Source of the DNA: Zobellella maritima
GTDB taxonomy: Bacteria; Pseudomonadota; Gammaproteobacteria; Enterobacterales; Aeromonadaceae
Direction of reading: 5' to 3'
Assembly (NCBI RefSeq): GCF_003075035.1
Contig: NZ_QCZE01000003.1
Span: 62,001 to 126,000, forward strand
DNA: 64,000 nucleotides
Under the pieces are notes generated by a model. The model worked only from the letters and a program-made list of their open reading frames with translations. It was not told the origin of the DNA and made no database searches. Within the stretch, counting starts at the first letter, position 1, and each line of letters starts with the position of its first letter. Of this stretch, positions 50,776 to 58,474 are shown one piece after another. The translations under genes and the position numbers were made by a program.

Positions 50776-52671
50776 TCAGGCCAGGGGATCGACCATATTG
50801 CCCTTGGTTTCCAGCCATTCCCGGCGATCGCCGGCACGTTTCTTGGCCAGCAGCATGTCCATCAGCTTTTCGGTGGCCTCGACGTCGTCCACGGTCAGCT
50901 GCACCAGCCGGCGGGTGTTGGGATCCAGGGTGGTTTCCCGCAGCTGCTTGGGGTTCATCTCACCCAGGCCTTTAAAGCGGGTGACCTGCACCTTGCCCTT
51001 TTTCTTCTCGGCGCGAATGCGCTCCAGCACACCGTCGCGCTCGTCTTCATCCAGGGCGTAGAACACTTCCTTGCCCACGTCGATGCGGTACAGTGGCGGC
51101 ATGGCTACAAACACGTGCCCCGCCGCCACCAGATGGCGGAAGTGACGCACGAACAGGGCGCACAACAGGGTGGCGATGTGCAGGCCGTCGGAGTCGGCGT
51201 CGGCGAGAATACATACCTTGCCGTAGCGCAGGCCGGACAGATCGTCGGAGTCCGGATCCAGGCCGATGGCCACCGAGATGTCGTGCACTTCCTGGGACGC
51301 CAACACCTGGCCGGACTCCACTTCCCAGGTATTAAGAATTTTCCCACGCAGGGGCATGATGGCCTGAAACTCCCGGTCCCGGGCCTGCTTGGCACTGCCG
51401 CCGGCCGAGTCCCCTTCCACCAGGAACAGCTCGCCCTGCAGCGGATCGGAGCAGGCGCAGTCGGTGAGTTTGCCGGGCAGCGCCGGCCCCTGGGTCACCT
51501 TCTTGCGCACTACCTTCTTGGCCTGGCGCAGCCGACGCTGGGCGCTGCTAATGCACAGTTCGGCGAGCTGCTCGGCCAGCTCGATATGCTGGTTCAGCCA
51601 CAGGCTGAAGGCATCTTTCACCACCCCGGAGACGAAGGCCGCGCACTGGCGGGACGACAGCCGCTCCTTGGTCTGACCAGCGAATTGGGGATCCTGCATT
51701 TTCACCGAAAGGATGTAGGCGCAGCGCTCCCAGATATCGTCCGGAGTCAGCTTGACGCCCCGAGGCAGCAGGTTGCGGAATTCGCAGAACTCGCGCATGG
51801 CATCCAGCAACCCCTGGCGCAGGCCGTTGACGTGGGTGCCCCCCTGGGCGGTAGGGATCAGGTTGACGTAGCTTTCTCCCAGGGTCTCGCCCCCTTCGGG
51901 CAGCCAGCACAGGGCCCAGTCCGCCGCCGAATGTTCGGCAGCAAAGCTGCCCACGAAGGGCGCCTCCGGCAGGCAGGGAGACTCCTTGACCGCTTCCACC
52001 AGGTAATCCTTGAGACCGTCCTCATAGCACCACTCCAGGGTTTCGCTATTGGCCTTGTCGTCGAAACGAATGGCCAGCCCCGGGCACAGCACCGCCTTGG
52101 CCCGCAGCAGGTGCTTGAGCCGGGTGGCGGAGAAGCGGGGCGAGTCGAAGTAACTGCCGTCAGGCCAGAACCGCACCCGAGTGCCGGTATTGCGCTGGCC
52201 GCAGGTGCCGGTCACGGTGAGCTCGCTCACCTTGTTACCGTGCTCGAAGGCCATCTCGAACACCTGGCCGCCTCGGCGCACCTGGACCTCCACTCGCGAA
52301 CTTAGGGCATTGACCACGGAGATGCCCACCCCGTGCAGGCCGCCGGAGAACTGGTAGTTCTTGTTGGAGAACTTGCCGCCGGCGTGCAGCTTGCTGAAGA
52401 TCAGCTCCACCCCGGAAATGCCCTCTTCCGGGTGAATGTCCACCGGCATGCCGCGGCCGTCGTCGATCACCTCGAGGGACTGATCCTCGTGCAGGATCAC
52501 CTCGATTTTACGGGCGTGGCCGGCCAGGGCCTCGTCCACGCTGTTGTCGATGACTTCCTGGCCAAGGTGGTTGGGACGGGTGGTGTCCGTATACATGCCG
52601 GGGCGACGTCGCACCGGCTCCAGGCCATTGAGTACCTCAATGGCGTCGGCAGTATATTGGCTCGATGTCAT
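50776..52671 (-). CDS. parE: DNA topoisomerase IV subunit B
   Basis: A 631-residue ATPase subunit. The GHKL ATP site includes [12 protein letters not shown] and [16 protein letters not shown], and the TOPRIM domain contains [17 protein letters not shown] and [10 protein letters not shown]. The C-terminus ends as usual. The start follows GAAGG. In many relatives yqiA lies directly upstream; here 360 bp of repeat-bearing sequence separates them, so parE probably has its own promoter. Confidence 0.97.
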   Translation of the reverse strand: MTSSQYTADAIEVLNGLEPVRRRPGMYTDTTRPNHLGQEVIDNSVDEALAGHARKIEVILHEDQSLEVIDDGRGMPVDIHPEEGISGVELIFSKLHAGGKFSNKNYQFSGGLHGVGISVVNALSSRVEVQVRRGGQVFEMAFEHGNKVSELTVTGTCGQRNTGTRVRFWPDGSYFDSPRFSATRLKHLLRAKAVLCPGLAIRFDDKANSETLEWCYEDGLKDYLVEAVKESPCLPEAPFVGSFAAEHSAADWALCWLPEGGETLGESYVNLIPTAQGGTHVNGLRQGLLDAMREFCEFRNLLPRGVKLTPDDIWERCAYILSVKMQDPQFAGQTKERLSSRQCAAFVSGVVKDAFSLWLNQHIELAEQLAELCISSAQRRLRQAKKVVRKKVTQGPALPGKLTDCACSDPLQGELFLVEGDSAGGSAKQARDREFQAIMPLRGKILNTWEVESGQVLASQEVHDISVAIGLDPDSDDLSGLRYGKVCILADADSDGLHIATLLCALFVRHFRHLVAAGHVFVAMPPLYRIDVGKEVFYALDEDERDGVLERIRAEKKKGKVQVTRFKGLGEMNPKQLRETTLDPNTRRLVQLTVDDVEATEKLMDMLLAKKRAGDRREWLETKGNMVDPLA

Positions 52672-53031
52672 GTTGACCTTCGGTAATCAGGGGTTATCGG
52701 CGGATCTTACTACTCGCAGCCCATTGCGGGAAGCGGGAAGCAAAACAGCCGGCTGAAAGTGAAAGCCGGAAATATTGTCGTTTGCAGGGCAGTGCACTAC
52801 CGTCGGTCAAAGCGCACTGCTTCGCCGGCACGCCATAAACCCCTCCCTGGGGGCTCCGTTGCGCCTTCCATGGCGGTCGGATGGCATGTGCCGAGCGACA
52901 CAGGGAGGTGCTTGAAGCGTGACGGCGGAGTGCAACCGCGCTGCTGCTTCGTTTTACAGCGGGACCAGATTAATGACGGTATGCATTCCCACGCAGAGCC
53001 TGGGAACGAGGAAGTCTTCGTTTACCGGAGC
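52672..53031. other. Repeat-bearing gap between yqiA and parE
   Basis: A 360-bp stretch without a convincing gene. It contains a family A core (CCATGGCGGTCGGATGGC at about 52869-52886) and a family B hairpin at 52985-53008. Other stretches, such as the CCCTCCCTGGGGG-like run at 52843-52855, are also palindromic. Confidence 0.65.
52985..53008. repeat. Repeat family B hairpin
   Basis: ATTCCCACGCAGAG followed by CCTGGGAACG forms an imperfect stem (TTCCCA/TGGGAA plus GC pairs) around AGAG. The sequence type, a CATTCCCACGC hairpin, is common in intergenic DNA of gammaproteobacteria. Confidence 0.7.
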
Positions 53032-53601
53032 CTAGAGCTGCAAAAACCGGACGACTTGGGCACAGTAGTGTTCGAAGCCGACAAAGGAATGATCGCCGCC
53101 CTTCTGGATGCAGACCCGGGCGAAGCGGTAGTACTCCAGCGCCTCGCGGTAGTCGAGCACCTCATCCTCCTGTTGTTGCAGCAGCCAGATACGATCCAGA
53201 CAGGAGGGCTTATCAACCCGCAGGGCTTCCAGCTCGGCCATATGCGCCTCGCTGAGCTGATAACGCTCATCCGTGTAGGGGTTTTGCTGCGCGCCCAGAT
53301 AATCACGCAACAGGATATGGGGATTGACCGCCGGATTGATTACCACGGCCCGCACCCCGAACTGCTCGGCCACCCGGGTGGCCCAGAAACCGCCGAGCGA
53401 GCTGCCGGCCACGCCGAAAGGCCCCTCCAGCTCTTCACAGAGGGTTGCTATCTGGGACCAGGCTAGCGCCGGCGTGGCCGCTATCTGCGGACAGACAAAA
53501 CGGATGTCGGGCCTGTGCTGTTGCAGATGCTCCTGCATCAGCCGGGCCTTGACCGAGTTGGGCGAGGAATTAAAGCCGTGCAGGTAAAGCATGTTAGCCA
53601 T
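53032..53601 (-). CDS. yqiA: Esterase YqiA
   Basis: A 189-residue alpha/beta hydrolase. The oxyanion motif is MLYLHGFNSSP (residues 4-14), the nucleophile serine is in GVAGSSLGGFWA (about residue 68), and the catalytic histidine is in GGDHSFVGFEHY near the C-terminus. It has palmitoyl-CoA/ester hydrolase activity in E. coli. ATG 53601 follows AAGGGATA; an upstream TTG at 53607 is possible. It is 2 bp after the cpdA stop, in the nudF-yqiB-cpdA-yqiA unit. Confidence 0.92.
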   Translation of the reverse strand: MANMLYLHGFNSSPNSVKARLMQEHLQQHRPDIRFVCPQIAATPALAWSQIATLCEELEGPFGVAGSSLGGFWATRVAEQFGVRAVVINPAVNPHILLRDYLGAQQNPYTDERYQLSEAHMAELEALRVDKPSCLDRIWLLQQQEDEVLDYREALEYYRFARVCIQKGGDHSFVGFEHYCAQVVRFLQL

Positions 53602-53603
53602 AA

Positions 53604-54446
53604 TCAATATCCCTTGGCACTAAAATCCGGCACAAAGGTTGCCGGCGGCAAGCGCCATATCTGGGTACTGAGGCGACCGTCGGGATAGAGTGACAGGGCC
53701 CGCCAGCCGGGCGCCGTGGTATCCAGGGCAAATTCATCGGACAGGGGCTTGAACTGGATACAGGTCGAAGGACTGGCCAGGTAACGTACCCCCTCATGCA
53801 CCTCATCAAAGCCCTGATGCACATGACCGAACAACACGGCCGTACTGGCCTGATGCCGCGCCAGCAGGGCCCTGAAGGCACCGGCATTCTTGAGATCATG
53901 CTGATCCAGCCAGGCACAACCTACCGGCACCGCCTGATGATGTACCGCCACCAGCAGGTGATGCCGGGGGAATTGGCTGATCGCCTGTTCCAGCAGGGTG
54001 AGCTGCCCCTCTGACAGTTCGCCATGGACCTTACCGCCAAGCTGGGTGTCCAGCAACAGCAGCTGCCAATGGTCGAACAACAGGTGCTTGGCATCGCTGA
54101 TCCCGGCCAGCTCCAGCATCTGTTGCATCACGGGGGCATCATCATGGTTGCCCGGCAACCAATAGACAGGCGGGCTCAGCTCACTCATCAGGTTGGTAAA
54201 ATGGGCATAGGACTCTGGGCTGTGATCCTGGGACAGATCGCCGGTCGCCAGGATCGCATCCCTGGGAGTCGGATCAGCACGCACGGCATCCACCACGGCC
54301 CGGCAACTGTGCCAGGTGGCAATGCCCAACAGGTCGGTGTCTTTATCGGCAAAGAGGTGGGTATCGGTGATCTGCAGCAGCTCGACCACCCCGTCTGCTC
54401 GGTGGGCGGTGGCGTGGGCTGTGTTAAGGCAAAAGGCGTCGTTCAA
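53604..54446 (-). CDS. cpdA: 3',5'-cyclic-AMP phosphodiesterase CpdA
   Basis: A 280-residue calcineurin-fold phosphodiesterase that lowers cAMP and so limits CRP activity. Metal-binding motifs appear in order: ITDTHLFA (about residue 26), ATGDLSQDH, GNHDDAP, AVHHQAVPVG and FGHVHQG. The start overlaps the yqiB stop by 4 bp. The order nudF-yqiB-cpdA-yqiA matches E. coli. Confidence 0.95.
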   Translation of the reverse strand: MNDAFCLNTAHATAHRADGVVELLQITDTHLFADKDTDLLGIATWHSCRAVVDAVRADPTPRDAILATGDLSQDHSPESYAHFTNLMSELSPPVYWLPGNHDDAPVMQQMLELAGISDAKHLLFDHWQLLLLDTQLGGKVHGELSEGQLTLLEQAISQFPRHHLLVAVHHQAVPVGCAWLDQHDLKNAGAFRALLARHQASTAVLFGHVHQGFDEVHEGVRYLASPSTCIQFKPLSDEFALDTTAPGWRALSLYPDGRLSTQIWRLPPATFVPDFSAKGY

Positions 54447-54886
54447 ACTTGTTTAACCGTGCTGAATCCGTGGTGTAGGCAACATCTCAACCATTCGGCG
54501 AGAAAGAAGTTAACTTGTTCTTTTTCATTAGGATGGTGCATGTTTTTATTGGGGTAATGATAGCTTGGCTTGAGCACAAAAATCTGCTGGCTGGCACACA
54601 CTTCGGCCATGCGCACATCGTGGTACAGGCGGACTTTCACCCGCATACGCATAAAACAGGGCAGGTTCGGACTGCACTGCTCCACGGAAACATGCCAGGT
54701 ATAGGGGGCGGTTTCCAGCACCTTGAGTACAAACAGCAGCTGATCATTGATCCCCACGGACCGGCTCTCGCCCGCCGCTGCACCAGGGGGCAGGAGTTTC
54801 ATCAGCGCCAGATAGTTGGTATCACAGGTGCGCTGCAACGCCTTTAGATCCGGCACATATCTGCGTGCCGTTGCGGTAGTAACCAA
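54443..54886 (-). CDS. yqiB: DUF1249 family protein YqiB
   Basis: A 147-residue protein of unknown function. It aligns with E. coli YqiB around RRYVPDLKALQRTCDTNYL, the RLYHDVRMAEVCASQQIF block and HPNEKEQVNFFLAEWLR. I chose TTG 54886 because GGAGG (54896-54900) lies nine bases upstream and directly after the nudF stop; an ATG frame to 54916 would overlap nudF and has no ribosome site. It is coupled to cpdA by a 4-bp overlap. Confidence 0.85.
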   Translation of the reverse strand: MVTTATARRYVPDLKALQRTCDTNYLALMKLLPPGAAAGESRSVGINDQLLFVLKVLETAPYTWHVSVEQCSPNLPCFMRMRVKVRLYHDVRMAEVCASQQIFVLKPSYHYPNKNMHHPNEKEQVNFFLAEWLRCCLHHGFSTVKQV

Positions 54887-54900
54887 GTGGTAATTCCTCC

Positions 54901-55530
54901 TTACCGTTTTCCCCACAGCCGATTGCGGTTAAGCTCCAACCATTGTAATGCGATCACGCTGGCGGCATTATCAATTTTTTCAGCCAGCAGCCAGGTCATC
55001 GCCAGCTCGCGGGAGACCCGCAGTACCCGTATATCTTCCCCTTCGGTGGCCAGACCCGCATGGGTTGCCGCCTGGCTCGCATCCACTTCGCCAATAAACA
55101 CTGTGATGCGTTCGCTGCAGCCACCCGGGCTTGAAAAATAACCCAGTGCCCGGGTCAGGGTAGTGATGGTCAGGCCGGCTTCCTCCCCGGCCTCCCGCCG
55201 GGCCACTTCCTCTTCAGATTCACCCGCCTCCACAATGCCGGCCACTATCTCCAGCAGCCAGGGCGAGTCACCCTGCTCAATGGCACCCACTCGGAACTGC
55301 TCGACCAACACCACTTCATCACGGACAGGATCATAGGGTAACACAGCCACCGCATGACCCCGCTCAAACAGTTCACGGGTCAATATCTGGCTCCAGCCCC
55401 CGCCGAACAGCTTGTGCCTAAGACGCAGCCTCAACATGCGAAAAAACCCCCGGTAGGCGGTTTCCCGCCCAACTATCTGCATATCATCCCGACCAAAGGC
55501 GGTCGCCTGGGGGTCATCTTTCGTTGTCAT
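54901..55530 (-). CDS. nudF: ADP-ribose pyrophosphatase NudF
   Basis: A 209-residue Nudix enzyme hydrolysing ADP-ribose to AMP and ribose 5-phosphate. The Nudix box is GIVEAGESEEEVARREAGEE followed by AGL (about residues 97-119), preceded by the beta-strands of the family (VRDEVVLVEQFRVGA). It is divergent from tolC, as in E. coli, and is first in the yqiB-cpdA-yqiA unit. Confidence 0.94.
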   Translation of the reverse strand: MTTKDDPQATAFGRDDMQIVGRETAYRGFFRMLRLRLRHKLFGGGWSQILTRELFERGHAVAVLPYDPVRDEVVLVEQFRVGAIEQGDSPWLLEIVAGIVEAGESEEEVARREAGEEAGLTITTLTRALGYFSSPGGCSERITVFIGEVDASQAATHAGLATEGEDIRVLRVSRELAMTWLLAEKIDNAASVIALQWLELNRNRLWGKR

Positions 55531-55580
55531 ACTGACTCCTGCTTGACATTTAAACCGCAGATTTTAGACTAGCGGTAATG

Positions 55581-55594
55581 AATGAACGTTCATT
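55581..55594. promoter_or_regulatory. 14-bp palindrome between nudF and tolC, possible operator
   Basis: AATGAACGTTCATT is a perfect palindrome about 50 bp upstream of the nudF start and 60 bp upstream of a TATACT -10-like hexamer (55644-55649) for tolC. The form resembles TetR-family operators, but no regulator is identified. Confidence 0.5.
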
Positions 55595-55725
55595 TACACT
55601 CAACCCCGGGTCGAATAACGGGCATATCCAGCTATGTTATCGCTATACTGAGCACGCTAAAAATACAGTGCCTGCCGACAGTCGGCGCCCGTACGGTAGA
55701 GCTTCACCATTAAGGCTACTTTCAG

Positions 55726-57033
55726 ATGAAAAAATCGCTTTTATCTACCCTGATATTATTGTTCGCGACAGGCACGGCCAAGGCCGAGGATCTGCTGGAT
55801 GTCTATCGGCAAGCTACCCTCAACGACCCCCTGGTGCGAGAGGCCAAGGCCAACCGGGACGCCGCCTTTGAAAAAATCAACGAATCCCGCGCGCCCCTGC
55901 TGCCCCAGATCAACCTGGACGCCGGTACCGGCTATACCAAAAGCAACCACGACGACAGAACCACCCGTACCTCGGCCAACGTGGGGGCCAACCTGAGTCA
56001 GGCCCTGTACCGCCGTTCCAGCTGGGTCAACCTGGATATTACCGAAAAAACCGCGGCCCAGGGCGAGGTCTCCTACAAACAGACCCAACAGACCCTGATC
56101 CTCCGCGCCACCCAAGCCTATTTCGATGTGCTCAAGGCAGAAGACACCCTGAGTTTTGTCCAGTCCAACAAGGAAGCGGTCGGCCGCCAACTGGAGCAGA
56201 CCAGACAACGTTTCGAGGTGGGCCTGAGCGCCATGACCGATGTGCACGAGGCCCAGGCCCAGTATGATCAGGCCCTGGCCGACGAGATAGTGGCGGAAAA
56301 CCAGCTCAACAACAGCAAGGAAGTACTCCGTGAACTGACCGGCATGAATTATGCCTCGTTACAGCCGCTCAATACCGACACCTTCAGCCCGCAGAAACCG
56401 GAAAACAGTGCCGACACCTGGCTGGAGATCGCCTTGGAGCAGAACCTGGAGCTGCACAGCCAGCGTATCCTCAAGGATATCGCCAATGAACAAATCAGCC
56501 TGGCCAAGAGCGGTCATCAACCAACCCTGGATCTGAATGCGGGACTCAACAGCACTTATACCGACACCGAGCAAAGCGGCTTCGGTACCAGTGACGGCAG
56601 CATCAACGAGGGGACGGTCGGGTTGTCTTTCTCCCTGCCGCTGTATACCGGTGGCGCAACCAGCTCCCAGGTGAAACAGGCCCAACACAACTATGTGGCC
56701 GCCAGCGAACGGCTCGAGCGCAGTTTCCGCTCGGTGCAGAGCCAGGTCTATTCCTCTTTCAATGATGTCAATGGTGCCATCGGCTCGGTACGCGCCTTCG
56801 AGCAACTGGTGATATCGGCCGAAAGCGCGCTCAGTGCCACCGAAGCCGGCTATGAAGTGGGTACCCGCACCATAGTGGATGTACTCAACGCCACCCGCCA
56901 GCTGTATGACGCCAAGCAGAAGCTGTCCGAGGCCCGCTACAACTATATTTTGAGCCAACTGCAGCTGAAGCAGGCCGCCGGCAACCTGACCGAACAGGAT
57001 CTGCTGGACATCAACGCCGGCCTGCGCAAGTAA
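55726..57033 (+). CDS. tolC: Outer membrane efflux channel TolC
   Basis: A 435-residue trimeric outer-membrane duct for drug efflux pumps and type I secretion. The signal peptide MKKSLLSTLILLFATGTAKA is cut before EDLLDVYRQA, the typical TolC opening. Two OEP repeats follow (about 25-215 and 230-420), with the helical YDQALADEIV and GTRTIVDVLNATRQL segments. It is shorter than E. coli TolC (493), mainly by lacking the C-terminal extension. The partner pump genes are not in the window. Confidence 0.94.
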   Translation: MKKSLLSTLILLFATGTAKAEDLLDVYRQATLNDPLVREAKANRDAAFEKINESRAPLLPQINLDAGTGYTKSNHDDRTTRTSANVGANLSQALYRRSSWVNLDITEKTAAQGEVSYKQTQQTLILRATQAYFDVLKAEDTLSFVQSNKEAVGRQLEQTRQRFEVGLSAMTDVHEAQAQYDQALADEIVAENQLNNSKEVLRELTGMNYASLQPLNTDTFSPQKPENSADTWLEIALEQNLELHSQRILKDIANEQISLAKSGHQPTLDLNAGLNSTYTDTEQSGFGTSDGSINEGTVGLSFSLPLYTGGATSSQVKQAQHNYVAASERLERSFRSVQSQVYSSFNDVNGAIGSVRAFEQLVISAESALSATEAGYEVGTRTIVDVLNATRQLYDAKQKLSEARYNYILSQLQLKQAAGNLTEQDLLDINAGLRK

Positions 57034-57081
57034 CCGGAAAGCCGGGGCGGTCATTCAGCTCGCCCTCCCCTTGACCTGACA

Positions 57082-57258
57082 CTGTTCAGTTAAGGGGGCG
57101 CTCGACTAAGTCGACCCTTGGCGTCATGGCCGAAAAGTGCTCCTGCCGTTCCGGCATTCCCGCCCCCCATGGCGGTCAGTGACGCCGTCGAGCCCTCAGG
57201 GATAGAAGCTCGACGCGTCTGCATATGCTTGAAGACCCCTTTCTGCTTAAGTGAACAG
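57082..57258. mobile_element. 177-bp MITE-like element with terminal inverted repeats
   Basis: CTGTTCAGTTAAG at the left end matches the complement of CTTAAGTGAACAG at the right end at 12 of 13 positions. The interior holds a GACTAAGTC hairpin, repeat family A (57131-57179) and no coding frame. CTTGACC(T)GAC occurs close to both outer edges (57070-57080, 57266-57275). Classification as a non-autonomous element is inferred; no transposase is present. Confidence 0.5.
57131..57179. repeat. Dispersed repeat family A, copy inside the 177-bp element
   Basis: CGAAAAGTGCTCCTGC through CCATGGCGGTCAG, 39 of 49 identical to 40199-40247. Confidence 0.75.
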
Positions 57259-57400
57259 CTCTCTCCTTGACCGACTTCCCTGAAATCCGGATACCCAGCC
57301 CTGCCGCCAATCATAGTGGACGATAATCAAGTTCGGTTATCTGGATTACACTTAACAGCATATTGGTGTCTGCTGCTGTAAACGAATGGTCGGAGGTGAT

Positions 57401-58288
57401 ATGCAACCGCTCGTCACGCCCTTTTTCGATGACTCGACCTTCACCTTCAGCTATGTGGTTCAGGACCCGCTCTCAGCCCGCTGCGCCGTTATCGATCCGG
57501 TACTGAACTTCGATTATGCCTCAGGCACCATCACCACCGACGCCGCCGATGCCATACTGACCTTTATTAACAAACACCGGTTGGTGACCGAGTGGCTCCT
57601 GGAAACCCATGTCCATGCGGATCATCTGTCGGCCGCGTCCTACCTGCGGCAGAAAACCGGGGCCGAGCTCGGCATCGGCGCCCTCACCACCCGGGTCCAG
57701 GAAACCTTCGGGAAACTGTTCAATGCCGGCCCCGACTTTTCCCGGGACGGCAGCCAGTTCGATCGGCTGTTTCATGACGGTGACACCATCACCATCGGCG
57801 AGCTGAGCGGCCGAGCCATCCACACCCCGGGCCATACTCCCGGCTGCATGACCTATGTCTTCGGCGATGCCGCCTTTGTCGGTGACACCCTGTTTATGCC
57901 CGACTATGGCACCGCCCGTTGCGACTTCCCCGGCGGCGACGCCGCCAGCCTCTACCGATCGGTGCACAAAATCTTTGCCCTGCCCGCCTCAACCCGCCTC
58001 TTTATGTGTCACGACTACAAGGCACCGGGACGAGAGCGGTATGCCTGCCAGACCACGGTGGAAGAAGAACGTCTGCATAACCTTCATATCCATCAAGGCA
58101 TTACCGAGGCCGAGTTCGTGCGCATGCGCCGCGAACGGGATGCCGGACTGAACACACCCCGATTACTGCTGCCCTCGGTTCAGGTCAACATGCGTGCGGG
58201 CCGCCTGCCAACCGCAGAAGACAATGGCCAGGTATATCTGAAGGTACCTGTTAATCCCTTCCAGGCCAACGAATCGATCAAGAAATGA
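57401..58288 (+). CDS. MBL-fold metallo-hydrolase (persulfide dioxygenase-like)
   Basis: A 295-residue metallo-beta-lactamase-fold enzyme. Metal ligands are in ETHVHADHLSAA (about residue 70), IHTPGHTPGCM (about 138), GDTLF and the C-terminal HDYK. The spacing and the DYGTARCDFPGG block resemble the ETHE1/BLH group acting on persulfides or related thiol compounds, but hydrolase activity on other thioesters is possible. ATG 57401 follows GGAGG. It ends 186 bp before nasA, within which the nas sigma-54 promoter lies, so it is probably a separate transcript. Confidence 0.82.
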   Translation: MQPLVTPFFDDSTFTFSYVVQDPLSARCAVIDPVLNFDYASGTITTDAADAILTFINKHRLVTEWLLETHVHADHLSAASYLRQKTGAELGIGALTTRVQETFGKLFNAGPDFSRDGSQFDRLFHDGDTITIGELSGRAIHTPGHTPGCMTYVFGDAAFVGDTLFMPDYGTARCDFPGGDAASLYRSVHKIFALPASTRLFMCHDYKAPGRERYACQTTVEEERLHNLHIHQGITEAEFVRMRRERDAGLNTPRLLLPSVQVNMRAGRLPTAEDNGQVYLKVPVNPFQANESIKK

Positions 58289-58423
58289 TCAGGGATGACG
58301 CGGCTCACTGCCACCATCAATCCGGCGGCCGTTCTGCACCATCATGGCCTTCTTGCCTTGTTATTGTGCAGGGTCCAGCCTCACCAGGCTTATAACAGGC
58401 TGATTAGCAATAAATTACACAAA

Positions 58424-58440
58424 TGGCACAGGCCTTGCTT
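58424..58440 (+). promoter_or_regulatory. Sigma-54 promoter of nasA-cobA
   Basis: TGGCACAGGCCTTGCTT matches the -24/-12 consensus exactly, with the required 12-base offset between GG and GC. Predicted start near 58451, about 24 bp before the nasA ATG. A TGCACCA half-site at about 58335 might belong to an NtrC site. Confidence 0.85.
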
Positions 58441-58474
58441 GATAGATATAAACGCATCTAATCACAAGGCCATT

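Larger units (their letters stand above)
57034..57400. other. Intergenic region after tolC with a MITE-like element
   Basis: A 367-bp gap without a gene I trust. Most of it is a 177-bp element with 13-bp imperfect terminal inverted repeats; the remainder leads into the MBL-fold gene. Confidence 0.65.

Noticed and set aside
58295-58474. 60-codon N-terminal extension of NasA
   Set aside because: It would cross the sigma-54 promoter and precedes the conserved N-terminal cysteine cluster; the ATG at 58475 has a ribosome site.
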